This document shows, in pieces, positions 7,315 through 15,520 of a stretch of 35,000 nucleotides of DNA (position 1 is the first letter of the stretch; each line of letters starts with the position of its first letter). Both the position numbers and the translations under genes were made by a program. The stretch spans positions 1 to 35,000 of the forward strand of contig JAUNAG010000009.1 of assembly GCA_030527685.1 (NCBI GenBank). Reading direction: 5' to 3'. Origin of the DNA: Lachnospiraceae bacterium (lineage in GTDB: Bacteria > Bacillota > Clostridia > Lachnospirales > Lachnospiraceae). The notes beneath the pieces were generated by a model. That model had not been told where the DNA came from. It saw nothing but the letters and a program-made list of their open reading frames with translations, and did no database searches.

Positions 7315-8633
7315 AGATACCGAAGAGAATAGCAGGCACGCTGATCAATGCGCTGAAAGGCGGTGTTGTGCCGCGTATCGGCCTTCCGTATGTGACAGTG
7401 GGAAGAGAACCGGAAATCAACGCCCTGCTTCATGATGTGGAAATTATTGCAGACGGAGGAGCCGCCTTCCGGTTTATCTCCGGAAAGTACGGCAGCGGAA
7501 AGAGCTTTCTGCTCCAGACCATCCGCAACTATGTAATGGACAGGAACTTTGTGGTTGTGGATGCCGACCTGAGCCCGGAGCGCCGCCTCCAGGGAACCAG
7601 AGGCCAGGGTCTTGCCACCTACAAGGAGCTTATTCAGAATATGTCCACGAAGACCCGCCCGGAAGGCGGCGCTCTTCCGCTGGTGCTGGACAAGTGGATC
7701 AGCAGCGTGCAGTCTTCTGTGGCGATGGAGTCCGGACTGAGCTTTGACGATCCGCAGTTCGGAACCCTGGTGCAGCAGAAGATCTTTGCTGTGATCAATG
7801 AACTGAACGGAATGGTTCACGGCTTTGATTTTGCACGCCTTCTGACACTTTATTATCAGGCGTACATGAACGGAGACGAGGAGCTGAAGGCGAAGGTCAT
7901 CCGCTGGTTCCGCGGCGAATACATCACAAAGACAGAGGCAAAGCAGGAGCTGGGAGTCAATGTCATCATTACAGACGATGACTGGTATGAATATATCAAG
8001 CTGTTTGCATCCTTCCTGAAAAATGCAGGTTATGCCGGCATGCTGGTGCTGATTGACGAACTTGTTAATATCTATAAGATTCCGAATGCCATCACCCGGC
8101 AGTACAACTATGAGAAGATTCTTACCATGTACAACGATACGCTGCAGGGCAAGGCAAAGCATCTGGGCATCATCCTCTGCGGTACGCCGCAGTGCATCGA
8201 AGATACCAGAAGAGGCATCTACAGCTACGAGGCACTGCGTTCCCGCCTGACCGAGGGACGTTTCTCGCGTGAGGACACACGTGACCTGCTTGCTCCCATC
8301 ATCAAGCTTTCTCCGCTTACAAACGAGGAGATGCTGATTTTGGTGGAGAAGCTGGCCGATATTCATGCACAGCTCTTCGGCTATGCGCAGCGTCTGGGAC
8401 AGGATGATCTGATTACCTTTATCCGGATTGAGTATGACCGTGTCGGCGCTGGTTCTCATATCACGCCGCGTGAAATCATCCGTGATTTTATCGAGCTGCT
8501 GGATATCCTCTATCAGAATCCGGGCATGCAGGTGGCAGAGCTGATGGGCTCGGATGCATTTTCCTATGCAAAGACACCGCTGCAGGAGAAGGCTGCGGAA
8601 GAGGCAGGAGAGTTTGCTGAATTTGAACTGTAA
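7311..8633 (+). CDS. sngB: BrxD-like ATP-binding protein (DUF2791, SngB-like), TTG start
   Basis: This 440-aa AAA-type ATPase has the sequence VVPRIGLPYVTVGREPE before a Walker A motif GKYGSGKS (residues 58-65) and a Walker B motif MLVLIDE (244-250). A later CGTPQCIEDTRRGIYSYEAL segment is typical of the BREX BrxC/BrxD ATP-binding family (PF10923). It should use ATP hydrolysis to act with the adjacent helicase and TerB protein on DNA. The TTG start at 7311 overlaps the TerB stop (TTGA), and AAGGA lies about 11 bases upstream; no better start exists before the conserved N-terminus. A full BREX system (PglZ, BrxC, methylase) is absent from the window, so the Shango-type triad is the better match. 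Confidence 0.85.
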   Translation: MKIPKRIAGTLINALKGGVVPRIGLPYVTVGREPEINALLHDVEIIADGGAAFRFISGKYGSGKSFLLQTIRNYVMDRNFVVVDADLSPERRLQGTRGQGLATYKELIQNMSTKTRPEGGALPLVLDKWISSVQSSVAMESGLSFDDPQFGTLVQQKIFAVINELNGMVHGFDFARLLTLYYQAYMNGDEELKAKVIRWFRGEYITKTEAKQELGVNVIITDDDWYEYIKLFASFLKNAGYAGMLVLIDELVNIYKIPNAITRQYNYEKILTMYNDTLQGKAKHLGIILCGTPQCIEDTRRGIYSYEALRSRLTEGRFSREDTRDLLAPIIKLSPLTNEEMLILVEKLADIHAQLFGYAQRLGQDDLITFIRIEYDRVGAGSHITPREIIRDFIELLDILYQNPGMQVAELMGSDAFSYAKTPLQEKAAEEAGEFAEFEL

Positions 8634-8648
8634 GGAGGCGGGAGAGCG

Positions 8649-11018
8649 ATGAATACTTTTGACCGCTATGCTTCCTTTATTCAGGATTACATTTACCAGA
8701 ACGGATGGGAGAATCTGCGGGCCGTACAGGCCGCGGCGGCAGACGTGATCTTCAATACGGACGAAAACCTGCTTCTCACGGCGTCCACGGCGTCCGGAAA
8801 GACGGAGGCTGCATTTTTCCCTATTCTGACTCTGTTTACGGAAGACATGCCGGCATCGGTGGGAGCGATCTACATCGGACCGTTAAAGGCACTGATCAAC
8901 GACCAGTTTTCCCGTCTGAACGAGCTCTGCAGCGAGGCAGACATACCGGTCTGGCACTGGCACGGCGACGTGTCCGCTTCACACAAGAACAAGATGATGA
9001 AGCATCCGTCCGGAATTCTGCAGATTACGCCGGAGAGTCTGGAGGCCATGCTTCTGCACAAGCATTCCGCGATCAGCAAGCTGTTCGGGGATCTGCGGTT
9101 CATTGTCATTGATGAGCTGCATTCTCTGATGCGGGGCGACCGCGGCGGGCAGACACTGTGCCTGATCGAGCGTCTGTGCAAGATGGCGGATGTCAATCCG
9201 AGACGCATCGGACTTTCCGCCACAATCGGTGATCCCCAGGACGCCGGCATCTTTCTTTCAGCAGGAACGGGACGGACGACGATTATTCCGAAGCTGCCGC
9301 AGGGCGGTGTGAAGTGGCGCCTGTCCATGGAGCACTTTTATACGTACCAGAAACCCGGTGAGGATGCAGCTACAGGGAAAAAGCAGAATAAATTTAAGGA
9401 ACTGCCTTCTGCAGGAGATTCTTTTTCTGCAGGAGCTCTGGGTCCTGCCCGGAATTCTGAGTCAGCAGAAGTTACGGATCCGGCAGAAGATGGCGCTCCT
9501 GCGGAAGTGCTGGCACAGGCTTCCGATACGGCACCCGCCAATGCGGATCCCGGAATCGGCTATATATTTGAGCACACGAGAGACCGCAAATGTCTGGTAT
9601 TTGTCAATTCAAGAGAAGAGGCGGAGGCTGTCACGACCACGCTGCGGCAGTATTGTGAGACGAAGCATGAGCCTGACCGCTTTCTGATTCACCACGGCAA
9701 TCTGTCCGAGGCGTACCGCGAGACGGCCGAAGCGATCATGAAGGATGACGAGCAGTTTCAGACGACTGTGACAACAGCCACATTGGAGCTTGGCATTGAC
9801 ATCGGACGTCTGGAGCGGGCATTCCAGATTGATGCTCCGTTTACAGTATCTTCTTTCCTGCAGCGCATGGGCCGGACGGGCAGAAGAGAGCTGCCGCCGG
9901 AGATGTGGTTTGTCATGCGGGAGGATCCGCCGGAGGCGAGAGCACTGCTGCCGACTACCATTCCGTGGAAACTGCTGCAGGGTATTGCGCTGGTACAGCT
10001 CTATATTGAAGATCGCTGGGTGGAGCCGCCGAAGCTGGATGCTCTTCCCTACAGTCTTCTTTATCATCAGACAATGAGCACGCTTGCTTCCTGCGGCGAG
10101 ATGACGCCGGGTGAGCTGGCATCACGTGTCCTGACGCTGCGGTATTTTCAGCGTGTCACCAAGGAGGATTACAAGATCCTGCTTCGCCATCTTCTGGAGA
10201 CGGATCATATCCAGAGGACGGAAGGCGGCGGTCTGATCGTCGGTCTGGCTGGTGAGCGGGTGATTAATAACTATAAGTTTTATGCGGTGTTCCAGGAGAA
10301 TGAGGAGTATACGGTTCGTGCGGGATCGGAAGAGCTTGGTACGATCGTCAAGCCGCCGCCTGCAGGAGAAAAGGTTGCCATCGCCGGTCATGTCTGGCTG
10401 GTCGAGGAAGTGGATCACAAGCGTCATATGGTGTACTGCCAGCTGATTAAGGGAAAGGTTCCTGCCTACTTCGGTGAGGTGGCCGGTGATATTCATACCA
10501 GAATTCTCGAGCGGATGCTGCAGGTTCTGCAGGAGGAGAAATCCTATCCGTACCTGATGAAAAACGGCGTGAACCGTCTTGCATCTGCGAGGGCAGCGGC
10601 ACGGAATTCCGGCGTGACAGAGCGGAATCTGATCTGCCTCGGCGGCAATATGTACTGCCTGTTTCCGTGGCTCGGCACCTATGCATTTCTGGCGCTGGAG
10701 CGCTTTCTGAAGATTCACTGCGGAAAACGTCTGGGACTGAAGGGAATGGATTCTTCACGCCCGTATTTTGTTCAGTTTGTCATGAGTGTTTCGGAGCGGG
10801 AATTCTGGCAGATCCTGCAGGAGGAACTGCAGAAAACGATTGATCCGATGAGTCTTGTATATCCAAAGGAAGTGCCGGTCTTCGACAAGTATGATGAATA
10901 TCTGCCGGAGATTCTGGTGCAGAAGGGCTTCGCTTACGGCGTGCTGGGAATTGACGAGATGAAGAGGAAAATGCTGCTGCTCTGCGAAAAGGAGCTGGGG
11001 GAGAGAGGATATGTGTGA
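8649..11018 (+). CDS. sngC: Lhr/BrxHI-like superfamily II DEAD/DEAH-type helicase (SngC-like)
   Basis: 789 aa. Helicase motifs in order: I (TASGKTE, 47-53), a GPLKALINDQ segment (78-87), II (DELH, 155-158), III (SAT, 190-192), V (TATLELGIDIG, 376-386) and VI (QRMGRTGR, 405-412). A long C-terminal region of about 370 aa resembles Lhr-type and BrxHI helicases. Between the two RecA lobes, residues about 236-302 form a low-complexity linker rich in Ala, Glu, Ser and Pro (SAGDSFSAGALGPARNS and similar), longer than needed to join the lobes. GGAGG lies 9 bases upstream, 15 bases after the ATPase stop. It should be an ATP-dependent 3'-5' DNA or RNA translocase within the TerB/ATPase complex. The helicase call is firm; the system membership is inferred from context. 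Confidence 0.88.
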   Translation: MNTFDRYASFIQDYIYQNGWENLRAVQAAAADVIFNTDENLLLTASTASGKTEAAFFPILTLFTEDMPASVGAIYIGPLKALINDQFSRLNELCSEADIPVWHWHGDVSASHKNKMMKHPSGILQITPESLEAMLLHKHSAISKLFGDLRFIVIDELHSLMRGDRGGQTLCLIERLCKMADVNPRRIGLSATIGDPQDAGIFLSAGTGRTTIIPKLPQGGVKWRLSMEHFYTYQKPGEDAATGKKQNKFKELPSAGDSFSAGALGPARNSESAEVTDPAEDGAPAEVLAQASDTAPANADPGIGYIFEHTRDRKCLVFVNSREEAEAVTTTLRQYCETKHEPDRFLIHHGNLSEAYRETAEAIMKDDEQFQTTVTTATLELGIDIGRLERAFQIDAPFTVSSFLQRMGRTGRRELPPEMWFVMREDPPEARALLPTTIPWKLLQGIALVQLYIEDRWVEPPKLDALPYSLLYHQTMSTLASCGEMTPGELASRVLTLRYFQRVTKEDYKILLRHLLETDHIQRTEGGGLIVGLAGERVINNYKFYAVFQENEEYTVRAGSEELGTIVKPPPAGEKVAIAGHVWLVEEVDHKRHMVYCQLIKGKVPAYFGEVAGDIHTRILERMLQVLQEEKSYPYLMKNGVNRLASARAAARNSGVTERNLICLGGNMYCLFPWLGTYAFLALERFLKIHCGKRLGLKGMDSSRPYFVQFVMSVSEREFWQILQEELQKTIDPMSLVYPKEVPVFDKYDEYLPEILVQKGFAYGVLGIDEMKRKMLLLCEKELGERGYV

Positions 11019-11910
11019 TCTTGTTGTCAAAGAGATTGAAACCAAAAGTGTTCTGACAAAGTCCAATCTGCCGGTAGCGGATTACTCTGTTAATCCCTAT
11101 GGCGGCTGTGCGCATGCGTGCAAATACTGCTATGCATCTTTTATGAAGCGATTCACTGGCCATGAGGAGGAATGGGGAACCTTTGTCGATGTCAAGAACT
11201 GGCCCGCTGTCCGAAATCCGCAGAAATATGCAGGCAAGGAACTCTTCATCGGCTCCGTGACGGATCCCTACCAGCCTCTGGAAGAGAAGTACGAGAGAAC
11301 CAGAACTCTTTTAAAGCAAATGCAGGGGAGCGGCTGTACGATCAGCATCGCAACAAAGTCCGATCTGATTCTGCGTGACCTTGATCTCATCAGGACATTC
11401 CCCAATGCAAGAGTGTCATGGTCGATCAATACACTGGATGAGACATTCAAGGACGAGATGGATAAGGGTGTCAGCATCGAAAGAAGACTTGCTGCCATGA
11501 AGGCATTTCATGATGCGGGCGTCAGAACCACCTGCTTTATCTCCCCGATCTTCCCGGGCATCACGGATGTAAAAGAGATTATCCTGCGTGCAAAAGAGCA
11601 GTGTAATCTGGTGTGGCTGGAGAATCTTAATCTTCGCGGCAGCTATAAGGCTGTGATTATGAATTATATCAGGGAGCAGCATCCGGATCTGGTACCGCTT
11701 TACGAAGCAATTTATTCAAAGAAGGATCGCAGCTACTGGTCACAGCTTGATGAGGAGATGAAGGCTTTTACAAAAGAGCAGGGTCTTCTCTATGTAAGGG
11801 ACGATGACTCTATTAAGAGACCGTTCGATGCACCGCCGATTGTGGTGAATTATTTTTTCCATGAGGAGATTACACCTTCGGCAAAGAAGGCAGCGGCAAA
11901 GCGGGGATAA
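11011..11910 (+). CDS. SPL-family (COG1533) radical SAM protein
   Basis: This 299-aa protein has the radical SAM cluster motif C33-x3-C37-x2-C40 within NPYGGCAHACKYCYA, which is diagnostic for COG1533 proteins related to spore photoproduct lyase. GSVTDPYQPLEEKY, typical of this family, follows at about 85-100. It should bind a 4Fe-4S cluster and S-adenosylmethionine in the cytosol. Family members outside true SplB have no settled substrate. Its ATG lies 8 bases inside the helicase 3' end, so it is translated with the TerB/ATPase/helicase set. This makes a link to nucleic-acid modification or repair attractive but unproven. I do not see enough to call it spore photoproduct lyase itself. Confidence 0.88.
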   Translation: MCDLVVKEIETKSVLTKSNLPVADYSVNPYGGCAHACKYCYASFMKRFTGHEEEWGTFVDVKNWPAVRNPQKYAGKELFIGSVTDPYQPLEEKYERTRTLLKQMQGSGCTISIATKSDLILRDLDLIRTFPNARVSWSINTLDETFKDEMDKGVSIERRLAAMKAFHDAGVRTTCFISPIFPGITDVKEIILRAKEQCNLVWLENLNLRGSYKAVIMNYIREQHPDLVPLYEAIYSKKDRSYWSQLDEEMKAFTKEQGLLYVRDDDSIKRPFDAPPIVVNYFFHEEITPSAKKAAAKRG

Positions 11911-11914
11911 GGAA

Positions 11915-12589
11915 ATGGCAGATAAAAAACTGGTTATAGGCGGAAAAGAAATCGAGATATTCGGACAGAATGAGAAGGCACCTCTGGTGATCTTCCATGC
12001 TTTTGACGGTGAAGGTGAGGCGGTGCATGCAGAGCTGCAGAAATATACAGCTGTTCCGTATAATCTTGCTGTAGTCAACAACCTTGCATGGGATGATGAG
12101 ATGACACCGTGGCCGGCACCGGGACTGACGAAGAAGATGGCACCGTTTAAAGGAGAAGGAAAGGCCTATCTGCAGCATTTGCAGGAGGAGATTCTTCCGG
12201 CTGTCCTGAAGGAGCTTCCGGATGAGCCGCTTTATCTCTGTATGGCGGGATATTCTCTCGGCGGACTGTTTGCGCTTTATGCGGGTTATGAGACGGATCG
12301 GTTTGCGAGAATTGCATCGGCATCGGGCTCGCTGTGGTATCCGGGTTTCCGGGAATATGCAGAAAAGCAGAAGATGGGTAAGACCGTGCAGAAGGTGTAT
12401 GTATCACTCGGAGATCTGGAATCAAGGACTAGAAATCAATACCTGCGAACCGTAGGTGAGAACACAGAGTGGTTCGCGGAACACCTTCGGTCGCAGGGTA
12501 TTGAAACATTATTTGCATGGAATGAGGGTAACCATCAGACTGATGCAGACGGCAGAATGGCAAGGGCGATTGCAGCCGTTCTCACTTGA
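11915..12589 (+). CDS. Alpha/beta hydrolase, putative esterase
   Basis: This 224-aa protein has the nucleophile elbow GYSLGG (112-117, Ser114) with an ASASGSLWYPGF segment after it, as in the esterase-D/enterochelin-esterase type of alpha/beta hydrolase. Candidate triad partners are D167 (VSLGDLE) and H207 (NEGNHQTD). There is no signal peptide, so it is cytosolic. I start it at ATG 11915, 4 bases after the radical SAM stop, with GGGG about 8 bases upstream; the longer frame from 11861 lies within the radical SAM gene. The spacing makes it the last gene of the row that begins with hxlR. Its 3' end overlaps the convergent anti-sigma gene by 8 bases. Substrate unknown. Confidence 0.82.
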   Translation: MADKKLVIGGKEIEIFGQNEKAPLVIFHAFDGEGEAVHAELQKYTAVPYNLAVVNNLAWDDEMTPWPAPGLTKKMAPFKGEGKAYLQHLQEEILPAVLKELPDEPLYLCMAGYSLGGLFALYAGYETDRFARIASASGSLWYPGFREYAEKQKMGKTVQKVYVSLGDLESRTRNQYLRTVGENTEWFAEHLRSQGIETLFAWNEGNHQTDADGRMARAIAAVLT

Positions 12590-13286
12590 CGCTGCTCCAG
12601 AGCAGTGTGGCTTTAGCGGCTGCTTCCTGTGACTGCTGTTCCCAGACATCCGGGTCACGGTAATTAAAATGGAAATTTGCATATTCTGCAGGCAGATAAT
12701 ATACATTCTCGATCCCGTAAAGACTAGTCTCATAGCTCTTTTCGGGATCCATATCTTTCGGATCAATCTGATCGGCAAAATCATAAAGCATATGATTGCC
12801 ATTCCAATCCGGATAATCATGCGCTGCTTTGGGCGTGTCAACCATAATCAGAAAGATGGAGTGCTGGTCGGCTGACCACATATTGGAAAGTCTTCCCAGA
12901 TAAGGTTTGGTAGCATAAAGTCTATCGCCGTCCAGTACCAGTCCGCTGTCTTCTAACGAGACATACGTGCCTTTTTCTGCATAGAAGTAATAACCGACTC
13001 TGGCGGCACCGAGCAGAAGAGCGACGGCTATAAAAGCTGACAGCAGTCTTTTCACCAGGATCGTCCGTTTGATTTTTTTGAAAGCATTTTTGGAAGAGCG
13101 ATCAGCAGAAGAGGCCTGCTTTTTTACCGGGCTCAGGGCCTCATCTTTCAATTTTGCCAGCTGACCGGAGCATGCAGGGCATTCTGCCAGATGCTCTTCG
13201 ACTAGCTGAATGCTGTCATCACTCAGCATCCCGTCAGCATAAAGCGGGAATAAATCCTGAATCACATTACAGCTGATTTTTTTCAT
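12582..13286 (-). CDS. Anti-sigma factor, zinc-finger (zf-HC2) type, single-pass membrane protein
   Basis: This 234-aa protein has the anti-sigma zinc motif H32-x3-C36-x2-C39 in EEHLAECPACSG, a basic stretch at about 70-80 and one membrane helix at about 81-98. The roughly 135 residues after it should lie outside the cell and are rich in Tyr and Asp; I do not recognise that sensor part. It would hold the partner ECF sigma factor at the membrane until a signal releases it. Its start lies 20 bases inside the sigma gene, so the two are translationally coupled. Its stop overlaps the convergent hydrolase gene end by 8 bases, leaving no room for a separate terminator between them. Confidence 0.88.
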   Translation of the reverse strand: MKKISCNVIQDLFPLYADGMLSDDSIQLVEEHLAECPACSGQLAKLKDEALSPVKKQASSADRSSKNAFKKIKRTILVKRLLSAFIAVALLLGAARVGYYFYAEKGTYVSLEDSGLVLDGDRLYATKPYLGRLSNMWSADQHSIFLIMVDTPKAAHDYPDWNGNHMLYDFADQIDPKDMDPEKSYETSLYGIENVYYLPAEYANFHFNYRDPDVWEQQSQEAAAKATLLWSSVK

Positions 13287-13758
13287 TTTCGATTGCCTCC
13301 TGAATTTTTTTCTTTGCTCGTAAGTAGGTCATTTTCGACCAGCTTTCACTTTTCCCAAACAGCTCACTGATTTCCTTAAAAGGAAGTTCACCGAAGGTGC
13401 GAAGCATAAATACTTCTTTGTACGGATCGGGTAGATCGTGAAGAATTCGGTGCAGAAAACGTCTGTTTTCGGCCTGCTCATAATCCAGCTCCAGATTCTG
13501 GTCAGACAGCTGATCGGGAGCTTCTTCCCAGGAAGAAAGCTTCTTATGTCTGCGCAGATAGTCAAAATACGCATTTTTCCCGATCTGACATAACCAGGTT
13601 CGGATATTGCAGCTGCCGTCAAAACTGTCAATCTTCTGCAGGGCCTTAAAGAAGGTCTCCTGTGTGATCTCTTCGGCGATGTGCTGATTCTGAGAAAGAG
13701 AAAGCAGGTATCTGTACACGGTTGGAAAATACGTTTCGTACAGTTCCTGGATATCCAT
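13267..13758 (-). CDS. ECF-type RNA polymerase sigma factor (sigma-70 family)
   Basis: This 163-aa protein has region 2 at about 7-72 (AEEITQETFFKAL, IRTWLCQIGKNAYFDYLRRHKK) and region 4 at about 100-155 (LPDPYKEVFMLRTFGELPFKEISELFGKSE followed by the YLRAKKKI helix). No region 1 or 3 is present, as expected of the ECF class. I chose ATG 13758 rather than the frame start at 13944, because the sigma fold begins at MDIQELYETYFP and AAGGGGGG lies 11 bases upstream. It is followed by its anti-sigma factor in the usual order. The regulon is unknown, but the pair probably autoregulates from the promoter directly upstream. Confidence 0.9.
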   Translation of the reverse strand: MDIQELYETYFPTVYRYLLSLSQNQHIAEEITQETFFKALQKIDSFDGSCNIRTWLCQIGKNAYFDYLRRHKKLSSWEEAPDQLSDQNLELDYEQAENRRFLHRILHDLPDPYKEVFMLRTFGELPFKEISELFGKSESWSKMTYLRAKKKIQEAIENEKNQL

Positions 13759-13789
13759 TATTTGTTTTTCCCCCCTTCGTATATATAAC

Positions 13790-13813
13790 GTACGACTATA
13801 CAGAAAAGTCACA
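13790..13813 (-). promoter_or_regulatory. Candidate promoter of the ECF sigma operon
   Basis: On the minus strand TGTGAC (13813-13808) and CGTAC (13794-13790) resemble ECF -35 and -10 elements, but their 13-bp spacing is shorter than the usual 16-17. An AT-rich TATATATA tract follows. The region is the likely start of the operon; the exact elements are uncertain. Confidence 0.25.
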
Positions 13814-13841
13814 GACCGGATCAGAAAAATTTCAAAGACGC

Positions 13842-13878
13842 AAAAATACAGCAGGCAATCGTTGCGGACTGCCTGCTG
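13842..13878 (-). terminator. Terminator after NSS transporter
   Basis: On the minus strand a perfect 9-bp stem (CAGCAGGCA / TGCCTGCTG) with a 12-base loop is followed by TATTTTTG. It lies just after the transporter stop and separates it from the sigma operon. Confidence 0.8.
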
Positions 13879-13912
13879 TGTCAGCTGATTTGTGTAAACG
13901 TCGATTCGGCAA

Positions 13913-15289
13913 TTACATTTTGATAATGCCGAATGCATTCGCAACGGATGAGATCAGGATGATCAGTGCCAGAGCCGGGCTGACACCCTTGATCATGAAG
14001 CAGAAAAGCTTCTTTCTGCGGAACGGCATGCCGTCCATCTCAATTTCTTCGATGATCTTTTCAACAGAGATGACCCTTGTAACCAGCAAGCAGATTGCAA
14101 TGGCAGCAATCGGCATCATGACCGAGTTGGTCAGGAAATCAAAGAAATCAAGGAACTGCATTCCGATGATGGTTACATTGGAAAGTGTACCGTATCCGAG
14201 TGCGGATAATGCACCCAGTGAAATCATGATGACGCCGAGAACAAGGGTTGAGGTGCGGCGGTTCCATCCGAGCTCATCTTCAAAGGTGGATGCGGCACTT
14301 TCTGTCAGCGCGATAGAAGAGGTCAGCGCTGCAAGGAAGACCAGCAGGAAGAACATAATGGCGATCACGCGGCCGATGCCCATGCTGTCGAAGATAGACG
14401 GCATGGTGATGAACATCAGAGACGGACCTGCGTTCAGATTCTTTCCGGCATCTGCACCGGAGAATGCGAATACAGCCGGGATGATCATCAGACCTGCCAT
14501 GACGGCGATGATGGTATCAAAAACCTCGACCTGCTCGGTACTCTGCTCGATGGATACATCTTTCTTCATATAAGAGCCAAAGGTGATCAGGATACCCATG
14601 GCGATGGAAAGCGAGTAGAACATCTGTCCGAGAGCTGTCACGACTGTCATCCAGGAAAAGCGTGAGAAGTCAGGAATAAAGAAATACCTGATACCTGCTG
14701 TCGCACCCGGGCGGGTGACGGAATAAGCCGTAATAATTAATGCAAGAATGACCAGAACCGGCATCATGGTTTTGGTTACGCGCTCGATACCCTTCTCCAC
14801 ACCGAGGAAGATGATGATCAGAGTGCAGAATGCAAAGATGCAGAACCAGATGAAGGGTTCCCAGCCGTTGGAGATAAATCCGGTGAAGAAAGTGGATTCA
14901 ACCATCGGAGCTGTTCCGTAACGGATATTGGTCCAGAGATACTTCAGTACCCATCCGCCGATGACGGAGTAATACGGAACAATCAGAATCGGGATAATCG
15001 CATTGATCCAGCCGCCAGCCTTGACGAATCTGCTGTTGGAGAACGCTCCGAATGCGCCGACCGGGCTCTTGCCTGTCAGTCGTCCGATAGCGGACTCAGC
15101 CATGATCATGGTGTAGCCGAATGTAAATGCAAGAATCAGATAGATGACAAGGAACACACCACCGCCGTACTTGGCTGCCAGATACGGGAAACGCCAGATA
15201 TTTCCCAGTCCTACAGATGCTCCTGCTGCTGCTAAAACGAATCCAAGTTTACCACTGAATAAGCCTCTGTTTTGATTATCTTCGTTCAT
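13913..15289 (-). CDS. Sodium-dependent transporter, neurotransmitter:sodium symporter (SNF/NSS) family
   Basis: This 458-aa polytopic membrane protein has about 11-12 hydrophobic segments. The signature GASVGLGNIWRFPYLAAKYGG lies at 23-43, corresponding to LeuT helix 1, which binds sodium and the amino-acid substrate through its unwound part. It should import an amino acid or related compound with Na+. I chose ATG 15289 (MNEDNQNRGLFSGKLGF) since the longer frame to 15394 runs through the leader hairpin. The nearest good ribosome binding site (AAAGGAGA) is about 18 bases away, which is long and may mean weak translation. A strong hairpin lies in the presumed leader. Substrate cannot be told from sequence. 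Confidence 0.92.
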   Translation of the reverse strand: MNEDNQNRGLFSGKLGFVLAAAGASVGLGNIWRFPYLAAKYGGGVFLVIYLILAFTFGYTMIMAESAIGRLTGKSPVGAFGAFSNSRFVKAGGWINAIIPILIVPYYSVIGGWVLKYLWTNIRYGTAPMVESTFFTGFISNGWEPFIWFCIFAFCTLIIIFLGVEKGIERVTKTMMPVLVILALIITAYSVTRPGATAGIRYFFIPDFSRFSWMTVVTALGQMFYSLSIAMGILITFGSYMKKDVSIEQSTEQVEVFDTIIAVMAGLMIIPAVFAFSGADAGKNLNAGPSLMFITMPSIFDSMGIGRVIAIMFFLLVFLAALTSSIALTESAASTFEDELGWNRRTSTLVLGVIMISLGALSALGYGTLSNVTIIGMQFLDFFDFLTNSVMMPIAAIAICLLVTRVISVEKIIEEIEMDGMPFRRKKLFCFMIKGVSPALALIILISSVANAFGIIKM

Positions 15290-15345
15290 GTCGTGATTAC
15301 TTTTGTTTCTCCTTTCATTTTTTAAAACGGTGTAAAAGCGCAAGG

Positions 15346-15386
15346 AAAGAGAGAAAGCTGCTTCGCCGGCAGCTTTCTCTCTTTTT
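15346..15386. other. 15-bp perfect hairpin upstream of NSS transporter
   Basis: AAAGAGAGAAAGCTG (15346-15360), loop CTTCGCCGG, then the perfect complement to 15384 and two further Ts. On the plus strand it has terminator form, but no plus-strand gene precedes it. On the minus strand it sits in the probable 5' leader of the transporter, about 57 bases before the start codon, so it may be an attenuator or block transcription running upstream. Confidence 0.6.
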
Positions 15387-15477
15387 GCTACCAAGAGTCT
15401 ACCATAAGGAGGCAGTCATTGCATCAATCTTTTTATTTTTACGGCTGAGTTTTTTCAGTTTTTTCAGGGATGTGCAT

Positions 15478-15483
15478 TATAAT
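15478..15483 (+). promoter_or_regulatory. -10 box of YdcF operon promoter
   Basis: Perfect TATAAT 38 bases before the YdcF start codon. The -35 region is T-rich (TTCAGT with 18-bp spacing at best), so only the -10 is convincing. Confidence 0.5.
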
Positions 15484-15520
15484 AGAGAGAAGAGTTCACG
15501 AAGAAGGAGATTTTTGTTTT

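Noticed and set aside
7311..11018. A complete BREX phage-resistance system
   Set aside because: Only BrxD-like and BrxHI-like genes are present; no PglZ, BrxC, methylase or BrxL in the window. With the TerB gene the set fits Shango better.
11011..11910. True spore photoproduct lyase
   Set aside because: The cluster motif fits COG1533 broadly, but I cannot see the SplB-specific features, and no spore genes are nearby.
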